NCBI GenBank assembly: GCA_024653875.1
Contig: JANLHE010000146.1
Span: forward strand, 1 to 21,053
DNA: 21,053 nt
Direction: 5' to 3'
Source: Acidobacteriota bacterium
GTDB lineage: Bacteria > Acidobacteriota > Vicinamibacteria > Vicinamibacterales > SCN-69-37
Shown here: positions 1-5,881 of the stretch, one piece after another
Layout: the number at the start of each line of letters is the position of its first letter
How positions within the stretch are numbered: position 1 is the first letter of the stretch
The notes under the pieces: model-generated
What the model was told of the DNA's origin: nothing
The model's input: the letters and a program-made list of their open reading frames with translations, nothing else
Databases searched by the model: none
Translations under genes and position numbers: made by a program

Positions 1-1
1 C

Positions 2-262
2 GCGCTGCTCACGCTCGCCGAGTCCGGCGACGGCGCCTGGGTGGAGACCCCGCGCGGGCCCGAGCCGCTGGTGGCGTGTTACCGGCAGTCCGCCCGCGGC
101 CCGGTCCGCGCCGCCATCACGACCGGCCGCCTCAAGGCGGCGGACCTCGGTCGGCACCTGCGGCTGCACGCGCTTGCAGGCGACGCGCTGTCGGCCTTCG
201 GCGCGCCCGCGCACCTGCTGGACAACCTCAACACGCCGGAGGACTACGCCCGGGTACAATAA
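2..262 (+). CDS. mobA: MobA-like molybdenum cofactor guanylyltransferase, 3' end only
   Basis: The 5' end lies outside the window; 86 codons of the C-terminus are visible, open from base 2 to the TAA at 260-262. The visible part contains PRGPEPLVACYR, an Arg/Leu-rich helical stretch, and ends in DNLNTPEDYARVQ. A PEPL...YR segment followed by an N(L/V)NTPEDYAR tail is characteristic of MobA-family NTP transferases, which attach GMP to molybdopterin in the cytoplasm. The N-terminal nucleotide-binding motif (LAGGxSxRMG) cannot be checked here, so another member of the MobA/GlmU-like NTP-transferase superfamily remains possible. The stop codon overlaps the likely -10 box of argS, and argS begins 8 bases later. 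Confidence 0.65.
   Translation, partial: ALLTLAESGDGAWVETPRGPEPLVACYRQSARGPVRAAITTGRLKAADLGRHLRLHALAGDALSAFGAPAHLLDNLNTPEDYARVQ
255..260 (+). promoter_or_regulatory. Putative -10 box of argS (TACAAT)
   Basis: TACAAT lies 10 bases upstream of the argS ATG and overlaps the last codons of the mobA-like gene. No Shine-Dalgarno sequence is visible between it and the ATG. A start site about 7 bases downstream would leave only a few bases of leader, so the transcript could be nearly leaderless. No convincing -35 box was found. Confidence 0.4.
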
Positions 263-270
263 CGGTTCGC

Positions 271-2298
271 ATGATCCTGCCCGTTCACGCCCTCGTCAGA
301 CGCCGCCTGCAACAGACCCTCGCCGAGACCTTCGGACTCCAGGAGGCCGACCAGCCGGCCATCGCCATCGAGATGCCGCCGCGTCGCGCGCTTGGGGATC
401 TCGCCGTGCCGGTCGCGTTCGAACTGGCGCGCCGCCTGCGCAAGGCGCCGCGGGCGATCGCGCAGGAACTGACCACCGCGCTCGGCACCATTCCCGGCGT
501 CGCCCGCATCGAGGCCGCGCCGAACGGCTACCTGAACTTCTTCCTCGACCGCCGGTCGTTCATGCTGGATCGGCTGCGCGGTGCCGCGCCGGCGGCCGCG
601 CCTCCGCTTGCCGGCAAGGTCATCGTCGAACACACCGCGATCAACCCGAACAAGGCCGCGCACATCGGTCACCTGCGCAACTCCGCTCTGGGCGATACGC
701 TCGTGCGGCTCCTTCGCTACCAGGGCCGGCCGGTGGAGGTGCAGAACTACATCGACGATACCGGCGTGCAGGTGGCGGACGTGGTGCTGGGGTTCACCCA
801 GCTGGAAGGACGCGACCTGGCCGGCGTGCAGGCCCTGGCCAACGACCCGGCCGTGCGCTTCGACTATTACTGCTGGGATCTCTACGCCAAGGTGACCGAG
901 TGGTATGAGGGCGACGCGACGCGGTTGCAGGCGCGCGCCCACGCCATGCACGCCATCGAGGAAGGCGGCAACGCGCTCGCCGGGATGGGGGCCTTCGTCG
1001 CCGATCGGATCGTCCGATGCCACCTGCGGACGATGGCCCGCCTGAACGTGGACTACGATCTGCTCACGTGGGAAGGCGACATCCTGCGCCTGCGGTTCTG
1101 GGCCAAGGCGTTCGAGGAACTCAAGGCGCTGGGCGCCGTGTTCCTCCAGACCGAAGGCAAACTGGCCGGCTGCTGGGTCATGAAGATCGAGGAACCAGCC
1201 GGCGCCGCCGACGCCGTCCCGGCCGAGGGCGAGACCGCGCGCGACGCCGAACCGGCGGAAGCCGAACGCGAAAAGGTCATCGTGCGATCCAACGGCACGG
1301 TCACCTACGTAGGAAAAGACATCGCCAACCAGTTGTGGAAGTTCGGCTTGCTCGGCCGCGATTTTTTTTACCGGGTCTTCGATGACCGCGGCGGCCGCCC
1401 GTTGTGGGCCACGACCTCGACCCCGCCGGCCGGCGGTGCCGCGCCTCCGCCGTTCGGCAAGGCCGCGGCCGTGTACAACGTCATCGACTCGCGGCAGGCG
1501 TACCTGCAACAGCTGCTCAAACAGTCGCTCGGCACGATGGGATTCCCCGGGCAGGCGGAGCGCTCGACCCACTTCGCTTACGAGATGGTGGCGCTCTCGC
1601 ACGCCACCGCGCGGGAACTGGGCTATGCGGACACCGAGAGCAGCGGCAAACCGTTCGTCGAGGTGTCCGGCCGCAAAGGCCTGGGCGTGAAGGCCGACGA
1701 CCTGCTGGACCGGCTGATCGCGACAGCCACGGCCGAGGTCATGCAGCGGCAGCCCGAGCTGCCGGCCGCCGACGCGCGCGTGACCGCCGAGGCCATCGCG
1801 GTCGCGGCCGTGCGGTACTTCCTCGTCAAGTTCTCACGCGGCAAGGTCATCGCGTTCGACATCCAGGAGGCGCTCAGCTTTGAAGGCGAAACCGGCCCCT
1901 ACGTGCAATACGCCGTGGTCCGCGCCAACAACATCTTCGGCAAACTGCGTGAACGGGACGGCCTGGACGGCACCGGCGTCATTGCCGCGCTGGCGTCGCT
2001 GCCCCCCACCGCCCTGACCGAGGGCGACGAGGCCGATGAGCTCTGGGGCCTGGTGCTGGAAGCCTCGCGCCTGGACGAACTGGCGGACTCCGCGATTCGC
2101 GCGCTCGAGATTTCCCAGTTGGCGAAGTTCGCGTTCACCCTGGCGCAGGCCTTCAACACCTTCTACCATCGCCAGCCGATCATGCGCGAAGAGCGCGCGG
2201 ACGTGCGGCTGTGGCGCGCCGGCGCCGTGGAGTACTGCCGCCAGCAACTTACGACGGCGCTCGGGCTCATGGGGTGCAGCGTGCCGACGAGAATGTGA
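271..2298 (+). CDS. argS: Arginyl-tRNA synthetase
   Basis: Charges tRNA-Arg with arginine in the cytoplasm (class I aminoacyl-tRNA synthetase). From the ATG at 271 the protein has 675 residues, longer than the roughly 550-600 usual for ArgS. An N-terminal tRNA D-loop domain comes first (residues 1-100). The HIGH signature is at about 131-134, preceded by the ArgS-typical VEHTAINPNKAAHIGH context. RSNGTVTYVGKDIANQLWKFG lies near 340, and the degenerate KMSKS region (SGRKGLGVKADDLLDRL) near 465. A C-terminal DALR anticodon-binding domain follows, with the ALEISQLAKFAFTLAQAFN helix. Extra length sits in an Ala/Glu/Pro-rich insertion at about 308-336 and a Pro/Gly-rich stretch at about 385-400. 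An in-frame upstream extension to base 76 only overlaps the mobA-like gene and has no family similarity, so I start at 271. Confidence 0.95.
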   Translation: MILPVHALVRRRLQQTLAETFGLQEADQPAIAIEMPPRRALGDLAVPVAFELARRLRKAPRAIAQELTTALGTIPGVARIEAAPNGYLNFFLDRRSFMLDRLRGAAPAAAPPLAGKVIVEHTAINPNKAAHIGHLRNSALGDTLVRLLRYQGRPVEVQNYIDDTGVQVADVVLGFTQLEGRDLAGVQALANDPAVRFDYYCWDLYAKVTEWYEGDATRLQARAHAMHAIEEGGNALAGMGAFVADRIVRCHLRTMARLNVDYDLLTWEGDILRLRFWAKAFEELKALGAVFLQTEGKLAGCWVMKIEEPAGAADAVPAEGETARDAEPAEAEREKVIVRSNGTVTYVGKDIANQLWKFGLLGRDFFYRVFDDRGGRPLWATTSTPPAGGAAPPPFGKAAAVYNVIDSRQAYLQQLLKQSLGTMGFPGQAERSTHFAYEMVALSHATARELGYADTESSGKPFVEVSGRKGLGVKADDLLDRLIATATAEVMQRQPELPAADARVTAEAIAVAAVRYFLVKFSRGKVIAFDIQEALSFEGETGPYVQYAVVRANNIFGKLRERDGLDGTGVIAALASLPPTALTEGDEADELWGLVLEASRLDELADSAIRALEISQLAKFAFTLAQAFNTFYHRQPIMREERADVRLWRAGAVEYCRQQLTTALGLMGCSVPTRM

Positions 2299-2302
2299 CA
2301 GG

Positions 2303-2330
2303 ACAGTGCGGAGTGCGCGGTGCGCGGTGT
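2303..2330 (+). repeat. Imperfect heptamer tandem repeat (NNRGTGC), four units
   Basis: Four consecutive 7-base units, ACAGTGC, GGAGTGC, GCGGTGC and GCGGTGT, follow the argS stop and lead straight into the double-hairpin repeat at 2333. A related pair (TTAGTGC, TCAGTGC) sits in the same position next to the other hairpin copy at 18023-18036. Confidence 0.5.
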
Positions 2331-2332
2331 AC

Positions 2333-2388
2333 GGAGGCCCCGGGCTTCAGCCCGGGGCACACGGCACGGGCTGAAGCCCGTGCCCTCC
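2333..2388 (+). repeat. REP-like double-hairpin intergenic element, copy 1
   Basis: GGAGG opens the element and its complement CCTCC closes it. Inside are two hairpins with 2-base loops. The first is a 9-bp stem at 2338-2357 (CCCCGGGCT, loop TC, AGCCCGGGG). The second is a 10-bp stem at 2363-2384 (GGCACGGGCT, loop GA, AGCCCGTGCC). CACAC joins them. The element fills most of the gap between argS and the downstream amidotransferase gene. An inverted near-copy is at 18041-18095. It may act as a terminator or mRNA 3'-end stabiliser, but no T-run follows it. Confidence 0.85.
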
Positions 2389-2403
2389 AAAGAGAGAGCG
2401 ACG

Positions 2404-3102
2404 ATGAAGAAGCCTGTCATTGGCGTGGCGTTCGGGCGGCCGGATTATCTTGCCGCCCTGAGGGAGGCGGGGGCGGAGGTGCGCGAGCTGTCGCCGGACA
2501 CCGACGTCCTGCCGGCGGCGCTCGCGGGCCTGGATGGCGTGATGCTCACGGGCGGCCCGGATGTGCGGCCGTCGCTGTATGGCGCGGCGACCACGCACCC
2601 GTCGGTGGAGATCAACGACGCGCGCGACGGATACGAGCTGCCGCTTGCCAAGGCGGCGATCGAGTCCGGCCTGCCCCTGCTGGCGATTTGCCGCGGCGTC
2701 CAGGTCTTGAACGTGGCCGCGGGCGGCACGTTGATCCAGGACCTGCCGTCCGAGCACCCGGGCGGCCTGAATCACTCGATTACGGCGCCGACCACCGCGC
2801 TCGCGCACGACGTCGCGGTCACGCCCGGTTCACAACTCGCCCGGGCCCTGGCCCCGCAGCTGACCGGTGAGGGCCGGCTCATGGTGAACAGCCGCCACCA
2901 TCAGGCCATCGGCGTCGTCGCGCCTGGATTTTCCGCGTCGGCCATCGCGCCGGACGGCACCATCGAGGCGATTGAGACCGCCACGCCGCAGGCGCACGGC
3001 TTCTGCGTCGGCGTGCAGTGGCATCCCGAGAACTTCTGGCGAACGGGCGAGACCGCGTCGTTGTTCCAAAGTTTTGTCAGCGCGGCAGCACGGCGCGGCT
3101 GA
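2404..3102 (+). CDS. Gamma-glutamyl-gamma-aminobutyrate hydrolase family protein (class I glutamine amidotransferase, peptidase C26)
   Basis: A 232-residue cytoplasmic hydrolase of the PuuD/peptidase C26 family, which cleaves gamma-glutamyl amides, for example gamma-glutamyl-GABA in putrescine breakdown. The nucleophile elbow AICRGVQ places the catalytic Cys at 96, and QWHPE supplies His207 and Glu209 of the triad. Other family marks are LTGGPDVRPSLYG (about 48-60), the NVAAGGTLIQDLP stretch after the nucleophile, and VNSRHHQAI (about 161-169). Length is close to the family norm (about 230-255). The ATG at 2404 is preceded by a purine-rich AAAGAGAGAG stretch that can act as ribosome binding site. 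In-frame codons further upstream run through the hairpin repeat and are not coding. No other polyamine gene is nearby, so the substrate is open. It converges with the rlmD-like gene, whose stop is 9 bases away. Confidence 0.85.
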   Translation: MKKPVIGVAFGRPDYLAALREAGAEVRELSPDTDVLPAALAGLDGVMLTGGPDVRPSLYGAATTHPSVEINDARDGYELPLAKAAIESGLPLLAICRGVQVLNVAAGGTLIQDLPSEHPGGLNHSITAPTTALAHDVAVTPGSQLARALAPQLTGEGRLMVNSRHHQAIGVVAPGFSASAIAPDGTIEAIETATPQAHGFCVGVQWHPENFWRTGETASLFQSFVSAAARRG

Positions 3103-3111
3103 AGCCACGCC

Positions 3112-4389
3112 CTACGTACGATTAAACACCGCCACGCACTCCACATGCGGCGTGTTGGGGAACATGTCCAACGCGTTCAGCGACGTGAGCGCGTAGCCGG
3201 CCGCCAGGCAACGGGCGGCGTCGCGCGCGAGCGTGGGCGCGTCGCACGACACGTAGACAATGCGCGGCGCCCGCCACGCCATCAACCCGTCCACCACCTT
3301 GGACGAGAGTCCGGTGCGCGGCGGGTCGACCACGACCACGTCGGGCACGCGGTCAGGCACGGTGGCCACGACCTCCTCGACCGGGCCCAAATGCACCGAG
3401 AGCCGGCCCGCGGCCTGTTCGGCGTTGCCGGCCAGGTCCTGGCCGCTGGCCGCGTCGCCTTCGACCGCCAGGCCCGCGGCCCCTCGATCCGCGAGCGCCA
3501 CCGCGAACAATCCAATCCCCGCGTACAGATCCGCGAACCGGTCGCCCACGCCCGCGTCCAGCACCTGCTGCAACAGGGCGCCCACCAGGAACCGGTTCCC
3601 CTGAAAAAACGACGCCGCCTGGCGTGTCCACTGGAGCGTCCCTTCGGTGCCCAGCAGCGCGCGCACGTCATCAACGATGCGGTCCTGCCCGGCGCAGGTG
3701 AACATGCCGCGGCGCGCGAGCACCGACACGCCGGTCAGCCCCTCGGTCAGGGGCAGGCCGGAGAACTTCGAGGGGTCCGCCTCGGGACGGAGTTCGCACA
3801 GGGCCACGCGATCGCGGCCCGCGAGATTCTCGGAGACGACCACCGACGTGCAGAGGCCGAAGGCCTCGCCAAGCGATTCACGCAGGCGGCCGACCGCTTC
3901 AAACGCACCGGGACCGAGTTGATGCGTGGCCTCGGCATCACACAGCACGTGGGACCCTTCGAGCAGGAATCCCGCGCGGGTGCCCTGCACATGCAGGCGG
4001 GCGCGCACGCGGTATCCCGCTTCCGGCGACGGCATCACGTCCACCGGCCCGTCCAGCGGCCGCTTGGCGATGCGCCGGAACGCGTCCGCCACCACCTCCG
4101 CCTTCAACGCGAGCTGGCGATCGTACTGAATGTGCGCGTACAAGGCGCCACCGCATCGAGGATCCGTGGAGGGCTCGCGGCGATCCGGACTGGCCTCGAG
4201 CACTTCCCTGGTGTCGGCAAACGCCACCTGTCCGCTGCGACGCGTGATGACGGCACGGACACGCTCCCCCGGCACGGCACCGGCGACAAACACCACGCGC
4301 CCGTCCAGCCGCGCCAGCATGCGGCCACCGGCCACGGGGCGCTCAACCGTCAATTCCACGAGGCGGGCGTCAGGGCGTCCTGCGGCCAT
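3112..4389 (-). CDS. rlmD: 23S rRNA (uracil-5-)-methyltransferase, RlmD/TrmA family
   Basis: S-adenosylmethionine-dependent C5-uracil methyltransferase for rRNA or tRNA, 425 residues. An N-terminal TRAM-like beta domain (about 10-55) includes RMLARLDGRVVFVAGAVPGE. The catalytic domain has the SAM-binding motif FADLYAGIGLFAVAL, the motif DVVVVDPPRTGL, the nucleophile Cys in VYVSCDAPTLARD (Cys382) and the general base Glu in HVECVAVF (Glu417). The ATG at 4389 overlaps the stop of the upstream gene by one base (TGATG), indicating translational coupling. An in-frame extension to 4464 only overlaps that gene. Odd point: the usual CGGCxxQH iron-sulfur motif reads CGGALYAH, so at least one cluster cysteine is missing. 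The target (U1939, U747 or tRNA U54) cannot be assigned from sequence alone. It is last in the seven-gene minus-strand run. Confidence 0.85.
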   Translation of the reverse strand: MAAGRPDARLVELTVERPVAGGRMLARLDGRVVFVAGAVPGERVRAVITRRSGQVAFADTREVLEASPDRREPSTDPRCGGALYAHIQYDRQLALKAEVVADAFRRIAKRPLDGPVDVMPSPEAGYRVRARLHVQGTRAGFLLEGSHVLCDAEATHQLGPGAFEAVGRLRESLGEAFGLCTSVVVSENLAGRDRVALCELRPEADPSKFSGLPLTEGLTGVSVLARRGMFTCAGQDRIVDDVRALLGTEGTLQWTRQAASFFQGNRFLVGALLQQVLDAGVGDRFADLYAGIGLFAVALADRGAAGLAVEGDAASGQDLAGNAEQAAGRLSVHLGPVEEVVATVPDRVPDVVVVDPPRTGLSSKVVDGLMAWRAPRIVYVSCDAPTLARDAARCLAAGYALTSLNALDMFPNTPHVECVAVFNRT

Positions 4390-5081
4390 CACAACTCCAG
4401 TGTCGGCAATCCAAAATGGGCCCTGACGCCGCGATCCACCGTGACCGTCACGGCGCGCTGCCACGCCTCGGGCGCGAGCCGGTCACGATACGGCGCCAGC
4501 TCGCGCTCGGCCTGCTCGGTCAACCCGCGCACCACCGCGGCGTCCGCCACACGGCGCGCCTGCGCCATCAGGTCCTGATCAATGGGCGCCAGTTGCGCCA
4601 GCCACGGATCGCGCGCGATCCCGCGCGTGTGCGCCAGGCCCTCGCGCACCGAGGACAACGTCTCGATGGCGTGGCTCACGGCGTCGCGAAGTTCATCCGG
4701 AAGTTCCAGGCGTCCGGCCAGTCGTCCGAGACGTTCGATGGCCCTGTCGATGGCCTTGGATGGAGACGCGCGTCTGGAGGTCCCGGCGGAGTCCCCGGGA
4801 TTGGAGGCGGCGGAGATGCCGGTCGCCCGGCGCCAGGCCTCGAACAGCTCGCGCACGTCGGCCTCGCAGAACTCAATGCGCAGCGGCCGGCGTGACGCGC
4901 CCTGCGTGTGGCGCTCGGCCTTCTGCTCGATGCCCTTGAACACCACCGACAGCGGCACACCGTCGTCGGCCCACTGCTTCACCAGCGCGAACCCCGGCCC
5001 GACGACGCGCACGAGGTGGCCGCCGTTGATGCGCGTCAGGTGGGCTTCCACCTGCCGGCAGTAGTCCGCCACGTCAGACAC
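4389..5081 (-). CDS. Uncharacterised protein (230 residues), coupled to birA and rlmD-like genes
   Basis: I do not recognise this family. The protein has a compact N-terminal part with VADYCRQVEAHLTRINGG and VRVVGPGFALVKQWADDGVPLSVVFKGIEQKAER (residues about 3-60). A basic linker follows, then a Ser/Gly-rich low-complexity break around 98-115, then a mainly helical C-terminal half rich in Arg, Ala and Leu. No signal peptide, membrane segment or metal motif is visible. The GTG at 5081 is chosen because it overlaps the birA end by 8 bases and has GGGAG about 10 bases upstream; an ATG at 5114, deeper inside birA, is the alternative. The stop overlaps the ATG of the rlmD-like gene (TGATG). Coupled translation suggests a stoichiometric or regulatory link, but the function is unknown. 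Confidence 0.7.
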   Translation of the reverse strand: MSDVADYCRQVEAHLTRINGGHLVRVVGPGFALVKQWADDGVPLSVVFKGIEQKAERHTQGASRRPLRIEFCEADVRELFEAWRRATGISAASNPGDSAGTSRRASPSKAIDRAIERLGRLAGRLELPDELRDAVSHAIETLSSVREGLAHTRGIARDPWLAQLAPIDQDLMAQARRVADAAVVRGLTEQAERELAPYRDRLAPEAWQRAVTVTVDRGVRAHFGLPTLEL

Positions 5082-5880
5082 GAGACAACATCTCCCACAC
5101 CACATCGCCGGCAATCAGGCGCTCCTGCTGCCCGTCGTACCGCACGAGCAACGCGCCATCATCGGCCAGGCCGTATGCGATCCCCCGGCACAATCCGCGG
5201 TCATCGTGCCACCGCACCGGTGCCGCGTCCAGACCCGCGCGACCACGCGCGCGCCAGCGATCCAGCACCTCCCCCGCGCGATCCGCCCGCAGGAGCGCCA
5301 CGCCGTCCCGCAGCCGCTGCAGGCAGGCCACCACCAGATCCGCGAGGACGACCGCGCGATCGCACTCGGCATCAAGCGACGTCGCGCGGTCCGCGACTTC
5401 AGGCGGATACGCGGCTCTCAGCAGGTTCACGCCCATGCCGACCACCACGGCGCCCTGCGCGGTGCCCAGGGCCGTGGCCTCGCAGAGGATGCCCGCCACT
5501 TTCCGCCACGGACGTCCGATCACCACGTCATTCGGCCACTTCAATTCGACGGGCAGCCCGCTGAGCTCCAACACCGCCTCGGCCACCGCCACGCCCGCGG
5601 CCAGCGTGACCAGCGGCACCCGCATGTCGAGCCCCTGGGCTCGCACCACGGCCGACAGGTACATGCCGGCGCCGGGCGGCGAGTACCACGGGCGTCCCCG
5701 GCGCCCGCGGCCCGCGCGCTGCAGATCCGCCAGCACGGCCGTGAACTCCGGCGCGCCGTCCGCGGCCAGCGACAGCGCCGCGTCGTTCGTCGAGTCAACC
5801 TCGTTGAAGTAGACGATCGGCGGAAAGCCGGCCCGCGCCACCGCGCCGGCCAGGTCCGCGGGAAGAGGATCGCCGACCAC
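5074..5880 (-). CDS. birA: Biotin--[acetyl-CoA-carboxylase] ligase
   Basis: Activates biotin to biotinyl-AMP and transfers it to the biotin carrier domain of acyl-CoA carboxylases. The 268-residue protein is a catalytic domain plus the C-terminal small domain; the N-terminal helix-turn-helix of E. coli BirA is absent, so it is a class I, non-repressor ligase. Visible signatures are EVDSTNDAA (about 27-35), the biotinyl-AMP loop GRGRRGR (about 57-63), KWPNDV (about 114-119) and RKVAGILCE. The start is a GTG at 5880, leaving one base after the valS stop. It sits in the same run as the acyl-CoA mutase genes. This could matter because propionyl-CoA carboxylase, the usual source of methylmalonyl-CoA, is a BirA client, but no carboxylase gene lies in the window. 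Confidence 0.92.
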   Translation of the reverse strand: MVGDPLPADLAGAVARAGFPPIVYFNEVDSTNDAALSLAADGAPEFTAVLADLQRAGRGRRGRPWYSPPGAGMYLSAVVRAQGLDMRVPLVTLAAGVAVAEAVLELSGLPVELKWPNDVVIGRPWRKVAGILCEATALGTAQGAVVVGMGVNLLRAAYPPEVADRATSLDAECDRAVVLADLVVACLQRLRDGVALLRADRAGEVLDRWRARGRAGLDAAPVRWHDDRGLCRGIAYGLADDGALLVRYDGQQERLIAGDVVWEMLSRV

Positions 5881-5881
5881 T

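Noticed and set aside
244..1602. 452-codon minus-strand open frame opposite argS
   Set aside because: Low-complexity Arg/Gly/Val-rich translation typical of the antisense of a GC-rich gene; argS on the other strand has clear motifs.
3103..3111. Terminator between the convergent amidotransferase and methyltransferase genes
   Set aside because: Only 9 bases are available and no hairpin with a T-run is seen.
3145..4578. 477-codon plus-strand open frame opposite the methyltransferase gene
   Set aside because: His/Arg/Gly-rich shadow with no domain; the opposite strand encodes an intact RlmD-family protein.
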